Below are positions 10,896 through 23,133 of a DNA stretch of 64,000 bases, in pieces. The DNA is from Ziziphus jujuba (Eukaryota; Streptophyta; Magnoliopsida; Rosales; Rhamnaceae), in contig NC_083387.1 in the NCBI RefSeq assembly GCF_031755915.1, positions 18,807,001 through 18,871,000 of the forward strand, given 5' to 3'. A program made the translations under genes and the position numbers. Every line of letters starts with the position of its first letter. Positions within the stretch are counted from its first letter, which is position 1. The notes under the pieces are model-generated. The model did not search any database, was not told the origin of the DNA, and saw nothing but the letters and a program-made list of their open reading frames with translations.

Positions 10896-12120
10896 GCTTG
10901 TGCCCTAGTGATTGGCATGGTCTTCAACTGTATCGAATTTGAGGGCAAATCCTTTTCAATAAGAGGGGAATTATGAGAATCCGCCCGTACCTGTACAATC
11001 GACTAGCCACAAGGGTGCTGACCCTTTACAAATGAAGTTGGGACCAATCACTAGAGCACAAGCTAGGAAATTCAAAGAAAATTTGGTTAGCTTCATACAA
11101 AGAATGATTCAATCTTAAGAGGGCATGACATTATCTGAAGATCCAAAGCCCATATTGTGTATCCAAGTTATGCCGTGTATCCAAGTTACGAAGGCGGAAA
11201 TGGACGCGACAAGCTGTTTTGGTACATTTTTGGACCCCAGGTAGCAAGGAATGGATTCAACACTTTATGAACTCAATTGATATCATGAATAGGTCATGGA
11301 ATCGTGTCAAGGCAGAAGAAAAAGCATTTAAATTCCACTTGTGCGCATGACTCCTCTTGTTGGCCGAAATTGCTCATTTTGGTACTGGCTTTGACTTCTT
11401 TTGTTGTTCAAGCAAGTTTGACTTATTCCAATCAAAGGGCAACGTATGGGAATCATTATTAATCTTATTTGGAATCCTTCATGGCATATGGAAGCTGATT
11501 TTGAGCCTAAATTAGCCGGAGATTGGATAAAGATAGATTGGTTATCAACTACTCAACTAGTTTCCTAATTTGAGTTTGTCTTTTTATTTTATAAAACTAT
11601 CTTTTATTTTGGTTTTTATTTGTTTATTTGCTGGACAAATTAACTTAGGAAAGTTGATATTTTATTATTTCAATTGTAAATTAATTAATTCCTAGTTCAA
11701 AATAAAGAAATTAATTAATCCAAATTAGATTAGGAAAGGATTGAAATTCGGCCAACACCATTGTTTCCTAATCTCTATGGCCGGTTTTAGCCTGGTGTTT
11801 TAGGGTTTTGTTTTGTGAACCTTATCCTATATAAAGGCTTATTTTATCAATAATATATAGTATATTATTCATACAGACAAATATTTGTGAGAAAGAATTC
11901 CCTTTGTTCTCGTTGAACACCTAAAACACCTAATAGAAATCAAGTGTTTTAGTTTGACTTACCAATAAGACATCTATCATCTATTGTGGCGTCTTCATCA
12001 TATACCAAAGTTTCTAAGTACAAGTTGATTAGGAGTTAAGGTTTCCATTATAATCTAAACATAATTAAGATCTGGGAATATAATACAGGTTAAAAAGCAA
12101 GTCGACCTAGGTTCGTATCA
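10896..12120 (+). mobile_element. 3' end of a second A-family element (B): coding tail, PPT and LTR
   Basis: 10896-10960 retains decayed coding sequence equivalent to the end of integrase. 10961-10970 (AAGAGGGGAA) is the polypurine tract. The LTR runs 10971-12120 and ends GGTTCGTATCA, with its first base pair mutated (TT for TG). The LTR is clearly related to A's but much more diverged than A's two LTRs are from each other, so B is a different subfamily. The polyprotein frame runs into the LTR and ends GPITRAQARKFKENLVSF plus a few residues at a TAA (11116-11118). Everything upstream of the tail is missing. Confidence 0.8.
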
Positions 12121-13252
12121 CATACCAAGCTAGGTCTCTTGCTCAAACTTAATTTTCGAATTAAACACCACAATCCATTTACATTTTGCTAATTAAGATA
12201 AATATGAAAACTTTGAAGCAAGCTAAATTGATGAAGTAATATAACTTGAATAATTCGTACATATGTACCCCAAAAAAGGTAAAGACAAATGAATCTTTTG
12301 TGATAAACTTTCAAACCAATTTAACTATTAAAGATCCACAGGTTTATCTTTATGATCATAGGTATCTTTCAGGAGCAGTGTGGGATAATGAAGCATGGGG
12401 ACCATATTAGAATCGGGATCCTAAAGAGACTTGGGCATTTATTATGTAGATCATATTTGCAATTTATTTACAAACTCAAACAAATTTTAAAAGCATAGAT
12501 TCCACAAAGTGTCCTCAATGGGATTTCTTATAATCTGGACATGCTATTATGGTTCATTTACATTAATATCGAATTAAATTGAATAAAGGGCTTGACAAAT
12601 ACAAACGTATGACAACATAAGCATATATATATATATAAGAAAACTTCATGTAAGTCATTGAGAAACCTTTGAATCATTTCCATTTTTTTTTAATTCTATT
12701 TCTTTTTTATCTTTCTATTCTATATTATAAATAAAATTATAATTAGAATTATATAATATATTTCTAATTTATAGTTAGAATATAGAATATTATAAAAATT
12801 ATTAATATTTTAATATTCTAAAAATTGCTCTTTCTATTCATGCCTAAAGTGATGCAAATTGGGTTGGTAATAAGATGACCATGCCTCCACATATGCTTAT
12901 ATCTTTTTTTGCTCTGTTTTAATGCAATCTCTTGGATGTCTAAGAAACAATGTAATGTGTTTCATTCTTTTATGGAGGCATAAGACCAGATATGTAGCAT
13001 TGGTAATACCAGAATTGTGCTGGTTGCATTCTTTGATACTTAAGCTACAGTTAACAATTCCATAGGTTACTATTATCCATTGTAATATTGTTAGAACAAT
13101 ATATATTTGTGCAAATTTAATTTTACACTCCAAGATGAAGCGTATCAAAGTGGATTTTCACTTCACTTTATTTGTGAGAAGGTGGCAAATGGTGAACTTA
13201 GGTTTTTCATGTTTCCATTTAAGTGTAGCTATGGATGCTTTAGCAGAATCGT
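12121..13252. other. AT-rich interval, nothing recognised
   Basis: No coding similarity and no clear repeat ends. A short AT-rich partly self-complementary patch lies around 12715-12800. The short minus-strand frame at 12897-13148 has no recognisable domain. Confidence 0.4.
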
Positions 13253-16200
13253 TGTTAGAGAACCATCCCAAAAACTCAAATGACCTGCCTAAGAAAGTTT
13301 GACAAGGCATTCCTTAGAGAAAACCCAACGAAACCTCATCCAAACCATGGAAAAATACACACATGCAATATGAAATAATACATCAATATATTTTAAATAA
13401 AGCCACAACAGCATGCAAGTCCCAACTACAGTCAATGACTACAGTATATCATACTATAGGTCATTACTAAACAAGCATATGGGGGTCACTTCTATACTTA
13501 AAATACATATTAAAGCATTGTAAGAGTATTTGTAAAATTAAGTGATACAACTAATGTAAATAAGTCTAGAAAAATAAAGAAAAACAAGAAAAGATAAATA
13601 TTACTATTGCAATGGAAATTACAAAAACGATATATGATTTGCAAGGTAGACTGTCTGGTAACTTCTTCAACTTAGGGGAATGAATTTAAAAAAAGAAAAA
13701 AAACTTACTATAAAGATATCTTAGCGAGTAGTACAGTGTAATGGAAAACTAATATTTTATTTGTAAAACTTTCTTAAGATCCTTCATTTCACTATTTTGA
13801 AAAGCTCCTCTTTTAAAACTACTTAACAAAAACCAACTTATACCCTAAATGAATATCATAAAATAGGTTATTAATAATAAAACATTTAAATATTATAATT
13901 TAAACAAATAGGCAGTAAATATTGGAATTTCCATATAAAATCATGACATAATAATGAAAAATCAATAAAATTCCCCAATTATATCATAAAACCAATAATG
14001 TACTTAGAAAAATAAACAATGTATGATATACCTAGTGCTGTCAAATGGTACACGACATCACAAAACATCTTAAAAAATAAAGAGAGAGAATAAAGAACCA
14101 TCGGGTGAACCCATCTCATGACGTTTAACATCCTAAATGAATCTTGGCAAAAAATAAACCGTAAAGAACCAACCTCACAACACCTAGCATACTAAAGGAA
14201 TTGTGATAATAGAGCAACTGTGGGAAGATCCCATCTCATGACCTTTATATACTAAAGGCATCATTGCAAGCCTAGCACTCTAATAACAATAAACAGAACC
14301 TCTTGTACTGTATGATACACTATTAAAAACAATAAAAATGTATTCATAGACAAACTTTTCAACATCATATATTTCATTTTTCCAAGCAAATTTTGTGCCA
14401 TAAGCCTGAATATAATATATAAATCCAACTAGTTATTTAAATATTCCAAAAATTCAAAATTATCATTTTATGCCAAAACATAAATATCAACAGTGAAATA
14501 TATATCACCATAAATCATTTTAAGCATTTTAAAATATAAAATGCTTCAACTTGTTAAAAATATAAAATTTCTAATTCATTTTCTCAAAACATCAATTCAA
14601 ATACCATGATATTTAATTATAAGATTCACAAGTTCATTATAAACACATTTAAATTTAAAACCATTCAAAATTGTATGAAAAAATGACATAAAATTATAAC
14701 ACATATATGTATGTGTATATATATATATATGCATACCATACAACATATAAAATGTTCAAACCACATAATTATTATACTATATGCCCAAAACTTTTTAAAA
14801 ATATAAACCACTCACAAGGACCACTGGTGATCACTCCTGTTCCTCCACAGGGTAGTTTTGAGGCGCAGTACATGAGCCTGTAACATAATTAAATATTTCT
14901 TAGGCTTTAAAAATCACAGCAAAGACATTGGTGCATCCAAGTGTCTTATAAAAATTTATATAACCATAAAATTACATAAATTTGACACCAAATTGTCCAA
15001 TTGTACTGTAAACTCTCAAGATCTAGAACTTGAAATTGGGGTTTTTCATCTGAAGGCAAGTTTTATAAAATTATTAAACCTTCCATTAGGTGATATTGAC
15101 ATTTGATTATGTAAAACCAACTCTGATATGGTCATAAGTTGTCCAAACAAAATCCAATTTTACTTGGCATTAAACTGATTGACCCAAGAAGGAAACATAT
15201 TCAAACGATGTCCAAAATTCATAAACTTTATATCAATAAAGAAACCCAAGAGATGAGTAACATACTGATGAACTCAGCATGGCCAATCATCGTTGGTGGT
15301 GGCTGGAAAATTAACAGAAACCTTTAGGTAGAATTCAAATCAGCATATATTTTTCAAGTGACTCGAAATTTGGTAAAATGGAAAACATATTCAAAGTCAA
15401 GAAGTTTAAAATTTAGTGGTCTAGGGTAGTCATATGGACTAAAATGGATGGAATTTGGTCTTACCTTCCAAAGATCGGACCTGTAGCGGCTAGAATCTCG
15501 CCAGAAAGCTTCCGAAATTAATGTCCCCAAATCTCATGATCCGTCAAGAATTGAGGAAAAGGACATCGGATATGGACCTAGGGGGGTCAATTTAGTGGAA
15601 AAGGGTAGATGAGATCATCGGGAATTCATAGGAATTGTGTTTTCCGACAAGCCACTAAAGCCCACCACTAGCGGCTTGTCCAGTGGCCAATGGCCATGAT
15701 TTTTGGAGGGGAGGTAGATTGGAAGACAGGCAACTCAAAGGGACCCAACGGTGTCAGAAACAGGTGGCTGGTTTGGGAGAAATCAATTAGAGAAGGAAAC
15801 GGCCCCGTAGATGGAAAAAGCCACGATCTGGGCGCGTCGCTGGCAATCTATCCATGGGTTTTGGGTGGCTCACCTCTCTCTCTTCTTTCTCTCTCTTTTT
15901 ATCTCTCCTTCTCTCACCTCTCACATGCCTCCACATAAGCCATTTTCACCAATTAAAAGCCACCCATGGGTGCCACTATACTCTCATGGGTTTGGCTGAG
16001 AGATTGACACATGGAACGGAACTATGCACACATTTTACACACCTACACGATTAAACATAAAATAATATTGTCTTAGAAAAAATTCACAAGTCCATAACTT
16101 TCAAACCAAATGTCCAAATTAGGCATGCCATTAGTCAAAGCACACATGAGTCAAAGCACAATTTTACCAAAATAAAAAGTCAAACCCCATACCCTTGGAC

Positions 16201-16411
16201 AATTTGGACTGTAACCTTTTTCTCTCATAACTTTCAAACTGTAGCTCTGTTTCAACGTGCTACTAGTCTACGAACTCAGGTTGGTGCGTACTTCGCAATG
16301 GAACCTTGGTCAATGAAGAATTCTATCTGTATAAAAAATTCAAAACCAATTGCAGTCAAACTGGATCAACACGAGAAAAATTCTGGTGTACTTCGGAATG
16401 GGGTGTTACAA
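13253..16411 (-). repeat. Tekay/Del-type LTR E1 (3' LTR of the minus-strand chromovirus)
   Basis: On the minus strand it starts TGTAACACCCCATTCC at 16411 directly after a purine tract, and ends near 13253. It shares its first several hundred bases with LTR E3, including AGACTAGTAGCAC, and the GC-rich block at 15640-15860 matches 21150-21400. The far part (13253-13750) matches 30415-30910 and 59194-59690, so this LTR type occurs at least four times in the window. The left limit is set only by alignment with those copies and could be off by tens of bases. Confidence 0.7.
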
Positions 16412-16454
16412 TCTCCCCCTCTCATAAAAATTTAGTCCTTAAAATTTCATGTGT

Positions 16455-18410
16455 TACTAAAATAGGTAAGGGTGCTGATTGCGCATCCACACCTTGGGCT
16501 CCCATATCGCCTCCTCTACTAAGTGATTGCACCATAAGACTTTAACCAGGGGAATAGTTTTGTTCACAATACTCGCTCCTCGAGATCCAAGATCGAAATT
16601 GGATGCTCCACATATGATAAACTTTCCTCTTAACTCAATATCGAGAGTCTCAAGCACGTGCGATGCATCTATAATGTACTTCTGTGGCATTGAAACGTGG
16701 AACACGTTGTGTACTCGTGCTAACTATTCTGGTAGTGCTAACTTATATGCCACGAAAGCAATTCTTTCAATAGCTTCATAGGGACCAAAGTAAGAAGACT
16801 TAGCTTCCCTCATCAGCCAAAGCGTACGACTCCCTTCCACAGAGATAAGTTCAAGAAAACCCAATCTTCGACTGTAAATTCAAGATCTTTCCTATGCACA
16901 TCGGTGTAAACCTTCTATCGATCCTGAGTAGCTTTCAACCTTTCTCAGATGACTTTCACCTTGTCCAAAGTCATCCGTAGGTATTCAGACCCAATCACAT
17001 TGTTCATCGTCAGGTGCTTCTCCTCACCCACTTCACTTCAGCACAGTTGTGCAGGGACATTCTGATGCTTTGTTGGCAGCTGTTATTATAAACAAACTTT
17101 ACCAACAGCAATTATTCATCCTAGTTCCTTCAAAATACTATTATGCATGATGTTAGCATATCTGCAAATGAAAGGTGGTACTGTTGTTGACTCTCTCTCC
17201 AAGTGCATCTGCTAACTTTTGCCATAATTGTGAAGTAAAGCATGACTCTATCAAACGAGATGGTGACCGACACTTTGTGTAGACTCACAATATGTTTTAT
17301 GAATAGCTAGGCTAATTTCTCTGGTGAGAACCCCTCTTACACAAGTAGGAAGCATGCTGACTTAGTGAGTCGGTCGATGATCACCCCGAAAACTATCATA
17401 CCTTCTCATTATGGGTGGTAGTTTGAACATGAAACCCATATTGAGCTTTTCCAACTTCTACACCAGAATCGGCGAGGGTTGAAGTTGTCTTGCCGGTTTC
17501 TATCTTTTTGCCTTCACTTATTAGCAAATTAAACACCCTAATACAAAATCTGTAACTTCCTTTTTCATGTCAATCCATCAATAATACTTAATGAGCATTC
17601 CATACCTCCTGGTACTCCCGGGATGCATCACTTATATTGAATTGTACGCCTCCTCTAGGATCTCCTGCTCGAGCTTAAGGATGGTCGACTCTCACATTCT
17701 TAATTGATGGTACTCAGACCTTCAGTCGATCTTATAAAACACTTAGCATCTTGGAGTTGATCAAATAAGTCATCTATTCTTTGATTCTTTGCAATAGGTA
17801 ACGATTAAGGATGGTCACCTTATTAAGTTTTCAGTAGTTATTGCACACCCTTAGACCACCATCCTTTTCTTCACAAATAAAACAAGTGCTCCCCATGATG
17901 ATACACTTGTCTAATAAAACCTTTATCTACCAAATCTTATAGTTGAACCTTTAGCTCCATTAACTCTGATGAAGCCATATGATATGCTGGCAAAGAAATA
18001 GGCACGGTGCTAGGAACTAATTCAATAGAGAAGTCAATTTCCTTCTATGGTGGCAACCCTGGTAACTTATTAGGAAACACATTCGAAAAGTCTTACCACA
18101 GGCACATCTTCCAATTTTACCCCACTCACTCGGGTATTCATTACATGGGCTAAGTAACTTTGACAACCCTTGTCCAGTAACTTCTTGGCAATGAGGGTAG
18201 AAATTAACCTTTGCAATGGTCTCCTAACTTTTCCACAAAACACGACTTTGTGTAGGCCAAATTGCATAAGCGTTACTTCTTTATTGTAGCATTCCACAAA
18301 GATACAAGTCACGGCTAACCAATCCATGTCTATGATTACTTCAAGCCCAAAAGGTCCAACAGAATAAACTCTGCTTCCATCCCTTAATATTCGATATAGA
18401 AAAGACAACC
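16455..18410 (-). pseudogene. Degraded Gag-Pol of chromovirus E
   Basis: Minus-strand frame 18070-18408 is the second half of a retropepsin: DMDWLAVTCIF, then KEVTLMQFGLHKVVF and KLLDKGCQSYLAHV, matching element F (MDWLARNHASVDCF, LLNKGCHWYLAHV). Around 17800-18060 the N-terminal part of RT is recognisable (equivalent to F's VKKKDGSLRLCIDY) but full of changes. The RT palm with its YIDD-type motif and RNase H are missing. 17000-17680 holds shifted pieces of integrase. 16457-16705 holds the C-terminal end FHVSM and the chromodomain-like block KTIPLVKVLWCNHLVEEAIWEP. Multiple stops and frameshifts make it non-functional. Confidence 0.75.
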
Positions 18411-18608
18411 CTTGACCATTTGACTAGGCCATTAGGACTCTTCTATAGGAGTGGTGATCTATAATTAACATCCTAAAGGGTTTGAGTTATTACAATCGAG
18501 CAACAAATTCTCTTTGAGGTAAGGGAACGATGCTTCAACATGGTTAAAACAATAGAATAAATGCGGATGGGATACACAACAATGCACAGTCCCTTAGGAA
18601 TACGAGAA

Positions 18609-18626
18609 CTTAGAGCTCTGATACCA
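18609..18626 (-). other. Primer-binding site of chromovirus E
   Basis: The minus strand reads TGGTATCAGAGCTCTAAG, a good match to the initiator tRNA-Met complement. It sits about 15 bp from the LTR end placed at 18642. Confidence 0.75.
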
Positions 18627-18641
18627 CTCTATTAGAACCCA

Positions 18642-21600
18642 TGCGAGATCACTCATCGGAACCCTAGACAAGCCCTGATCCCAACGAGACCCTTCCGGAC
18701 CCTCTAATAGAAAATCAGGCAGCATTTCCTCTAAAGGTTGGCCTTACTACAAAATTTCCTACACAAACAACGCACTTCTAACAATATCTCCTTATTCCTC
18801 CCAACTTACTACAAATCATTTCCATAAATTTACCGCACTTCAAATTAATAAACAAAGAATCCATGTAATATTAATTAAATACATCCAACATAATATAGAG
18901 AGCATTTTAAAGTTGCCCTAAATATGAAATTTAATACAACAAAAGATAAAAGAAAAAAATACAAGATAGGAAGGAAAAGAAAGGAAAGCTTCTTGGACTT
19001 TTAGCAATAAACAAATACATCAAGCTCGTCCCCAGACGATCAACTTCTACTAACTTGGGTCGAGGGGAATGGATTTTAAAATGTGAGATACTAATCATCT
19101 TAGTGAGTGACCCAATCTACTATATAGTAATAATATATTAATAAAATAAACTTAATTAATTGATATTAAATAAGTGAATAAATAATAATTAGTTGAAAAT
19201 AATATTTCCCTTGAAACTGTCACAATTCACTGGATTGGAAAGGTCCTCCTTTGAAAATATTTTTACAAAACCCATCATTTTATACCCCAAAATCAATGAA
19301 GTAAATAATAAATAAAATACAATAATTTAAATCTTACAATATAACCTTGAGGATAATTTAATAACAAATAATTGAATTTATAATAAAATATCATAAGATA
19401 AAATAAAATCATAAATAAACTTGTCGTAGATAAATTTGGCATAAAATAAAATTAAAACTCAATATATAATTTATAAGATTTCAATTAACTAAATCAATGA
19501 AATAAAAAATAAATAATAAAAGGAATATTTTATTTACTTTAAAACCTCAATTTGCATAGGCAATAAAATACGATAAATTTAATGTTAAAATCCCACATTG
19601 AAACAATAATGAAAAAATGAATAAATGCATTTAAATAATCAATTTAAAATAAGTAGGATAAATCAATTAATTAATAAAAGAAATGTTTAAATCAATTTAA
19701 ACATCTATTTGAAAAAAGTGGTAAGAATATAATAAAATCCATTTTAAATCACCAAATCAATGTAAGTAATAAAATAATGTAAAATGCATTTTAAAACATT
19801 ATTATGAATAGATGATGAAAACATAATAAACCTCTGTGAGATTTATGTTAAAATCTCAAATTGAAATAAATAATAAAAACACCATTAAATACATTTTAAT
19901 TTTAAATGCTCTTTTAAAACAACATTTTAAATTTTAGGAATCATATCAAGAAAAGCACTTGATGCACCAAACTATATACCAGTGGTGTCCGATGGTACCC
20001 ACCGTCCCAAGCACTACTTGACAGGGAGGTTAAAGAAAGAAACCAGCATACAGTTGCTTGGCGTCCTATAGTGTCACTGCTATCAGTCATGGAAGGGGGC
20101 GGCTGATGCTCACTATGTATTATACCCTGCCAGCCTTCGGGTCCAATGGCATCCACATGACAACCCTATAAACCTATGCGCTAATCATATCCATGTATAA
20201 AGTACAGAGCACTAGTACTGTATGGTGCATCTAAAACCAATAAAATCATATATTTTACAAATCTCAAAATCTCATAATTTACCACGGGGTTTAACTCATC
20301 TTTTCAAATCCATAAATCCACATTTCCTTTAAATCATCATCATAATTCAATAACATAAAATCCATCAATATAAATCCATCAATTTCAAATCCATCAATTT
20401 AAATCCATTAGTTTAAATATACCAATTTTTCAACACCATAAAACAAGATCCATAAATATTTAAATGCACAAATATATTTTTGAAGCATAATAATTTAAAA
20501 TAATACTTTTCTCAAATCCTCAAAATCAATTTTAATAAAATTCCATTAAAATCACAATAAAAATCTACAAATGCATAATTTCTTAAAATCAAAAATATGA
20601 TTTCTATGCATATATATAGTTTCACCCCAAATTTGGCATCAAAATTTTTGAATAGAAATTTAATAATTATTCAACAAATAAAATATCGACTGCAAATATT
20701 TAATTACCACAAAATATATGTAATTTAACAGCCGAAAATAGATTTGAAGGTGGATCACTTACCTCAAGCACTCGAATCAATCAAGATCCTCAATAGGATT
20801 GATCCCGCGACTCACATGTGCTCCTAAAATATCAATACCACACAAAATCAATTAAATTAATATTTTAATCGGATAAATTATACACGATTACCCAAGAGGC
20901 CAACATAAACGGTGTCCAAAATTTAAAAATAATATATCGAAATGAAGCTTACAATGCAAGGATTACGGATTGAGTCTTACCTACAGGAGATCGGACCTGT
21001 GACGGCCGAAATTTCGTCGGAAAGGTTCTAGACTTCATGTTCCCATATCTCATGATCCATCAAGAATTGAGGGAAAAGGACCTCAAATATGGACTCAATG
21101 GGGTCAAATTAGTGGGAAATGGTAGGTGAGATCATCGAGACCTCGTCGAAATTGTGTTTTCCAGCTAGCCGCCGTGCCCATCAATAAACCCAACCGCCGA
21201 CAGCGCGTCCGATGGCCAATGGCCTTGATGTTTGGTGGAGAGGTCGATCAAAGGATGGGAAACTCAATGGGACTGGCAATGTCAAAAATGGGTGGCTGTT
21301 TTGGGAGAAATTGGTTAGAGAAGGAAACAGCACTGTTGACGAAAAAAGCCCCGATCTGGGCGCGTCGCCGGCGATCTGGCAGTGGTTATGGGGGCTGGCC
21401 TGAAATGGAGGGAGGGTGGTGGCTGTTTGACGTGTGTTGACGAAAAGTGGCTGGAGGATGGTTAATCGACACTAGCCGGTTCATCCTCTCTATCCTTTTT
21501 CTCTCTCTTCTCCCTCTCTCCTTTTCTCACCTCTCACATGCCTCCACATCAGCCATTTCACTAATTAAAAAGCCACCTGTGGGTGCCACTGTGCACTCAT

Positions 21601-22053
21601 AGGTTTGGCTGAGAGTTTGACACATGGCACGGCACTATGCACACATTTTACACACCCATGCAATTAAAATTATCTTAGAAAAAATTTACAGATCTATAAC
21701 TTTCTAACCAAATGTCCAAATTAGACATGCTACTAGTCTATGCACTCTTATTAACGAGTACTTTACAACCATACATGAGTCAAAGTAAAATTTTACAAAA
21801 ATAAAAAGTAAAACCCGACACCCTTTGACAGTTCGGACAGCAAGATATTTCTTGCATAACCTTCAAACTGTAGCTCTATTTTCGATGTGCTACTAGTCTA
21901 CGAACTCAAGTCGATGCATATTTCATAATGGTGCCTCGGTCAATGCAGAATTCTATCCGGACAAAAAAGTCAAAATGGGATCCACTTGGTCAACAACGGT
22001 TAAATTGGGTCAATGCGAGAAAAATTCCGGTGTACTTCAAAATGGGGTGTTAC
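18642..22053 (-). repeat. Tekay/Del-type LTR E3 (5' LTR of the minus-strand chromovirus)
   Basis: On the minus strand it starts TGTAACACCCCATTTTG at 22053 and ends near TCTCGCA at 18642, next to the primer-binding site. At 3.4 kb it is long, in line with the long LTRs of this clade. It contains a GC-rich block (about 21150-21420) in an otherwise AT-rich sequence, matching E1 and paralleled in F. The 19100-20750 part is a very AT-rich run of AAT/ATAAA-type sequence. Reading frames inside the GC-rich block are not genes. Confidence 0.7.
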
Positions 22054-22109
22054 ACATACACATAACACAAATATGTACAAATTTTTTGAAAGATTTGAGT
22101 GACCTACCC

Positions 22110-22505
22110 ATAGAAAAGACACCTGCCTAAAGACTTCAACGCTTACCTAAAGGCTACTATGCTTGCTTGAAGGCTAAAGTACCTGCCCAAAGGCTAGTAC
22201 TCCTACATGAAGGCTATAATACTTGCCCAAAGGCTAATACACCTGCCCAAAGGCTATAATAACTATCAAAGGCTAAAGTACGTGCCTGAAAGCTACAATA
22301 ACTACCTGAAAGCTGAAATACTTATCCGAAGGTTAGTATTCTTGCCCGAAGGCTACAATTCCTCCCTAAAGGCTACAATACCTACTTGGAGGCTAAATAA
22401 CTATCCCAAGGTTAAAGTACTTGCCCGAAGGCTTGTACTCCTATTAGTCTACAATGCTTGCCCTTAAGCTAATACACCTGCCTATTACTCCTACCTGAAG
22501 GATGA
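22110..22505. repeat. 20-bp minisatellite, about 20 degenerate units
   Basis: The unit is approximately CTTGCCCGAAGGCTACAATA. GCTA-type cores recur every 20 bp (with a few 17-19 bp units) across the block, for example 'GCCCAAAGGCTA' repeatedly from 22175 to 22255. The reverse complement of the same unit occurs four times in LTR G at 48484-48563, so it is an LTR-borne array. Long open frames here are only a by-product of the repeat. Confidence 0.8.
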
Positions 22506-22532
22506 ATTTATAGTACAATAATTGTGCAGTCG

Positions 22533-22533
<1 letters not shown>

Positions 22534-22566
<33 letters not shown>
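22534..22566. repeat. (AAT)n microsatellite
   Basis: Uninterrupted AAT/ATA units next to the minisatellite. The equivalent place in LTR G holds a 400-bp ATT-rich tract. Confidence 0.9.
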
Positions 22567-23133
22567 GGTAAAATGAAACTGAAATTGATAAATACATCAC
22601 ATATTTGTATACTTATAGTGAAGATGCACTCGATGTATAATACATGGTCCCATCAATTGTTTTAGGTATACTACTACCAATGTAGCCAAGACTGGTTGCT
22701 ATAATGGTCATCCAACCCACTGGTCTTGTAATCAATTAAAATATAGTACAAACATATATATGTAGAAAGAACACCTGGTGCACCATACGATATACCAATG
22801 TTGTCAAGTGATGTTTCACGTCTCAAACCACTTAACAAAAAAAGGAAGAAGAGATGTATGCAGCCCCCTTGGCATCCCAAAGGTGCCATTGTTACATAAC
22901 TTATCATCCTACGATTAAACGTGGGTGGCTAATTTCATCAATATTAAAAAAAAAAAAAATTGTGCCTACCCTCACACACCTTAGTGCCTATAGGAATGGC
23001 TAAACCTGGCATCTTTTAGCCATGAATAGGGTGGCTAATGTCATCACTATAAATTACCTGCCTACCCTCACTCACCATAGCTCATAACAGATGACTAAAT
23101 ATAACCTACACGCTAATCACTAAACATAACAGT

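Larger units (their letters stand above)
16412..18641 (-). mobile_element. Internal region of decayed Tekay/Del-like chromovirus (E)
   Basis: Bounded by the PPT of E1 (minus strand reads GAGAGGGGGAGAT just before TGTAACACC) and by a primer-binding site next to E3. Only 2.2 kb remain of the several kilobases expected between these ends, so large parts are deleted. The retained order on the minus strand is protease end, RT start, H2C2/integrase, integrase C-terminus and chromodomain. Confidence 0.75.

Noticed and set aside
5041..10900. Target duplication of element A
   Set aside because: CCATA and GCTTG do not match, so none is claimed.
15690..16054. Overlapping frames of 62-82 codons in the GC-rich block of LTR E1
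   Set aside because: Same block in E3 and F gives different, non-conserved proteins; it is LTR sequence.
21126..21440. 104-codon frame in LTR E3
   Set aside because: Lies in the GC-rich LTR block; not conserved in E1.
22110..22505. Possible CRISPR-like array because of regular 20-bp repeats
   Set aside because: No unique spacers between conserved repeats; the repeat unit itself is continuous and lies in a plant LTR.
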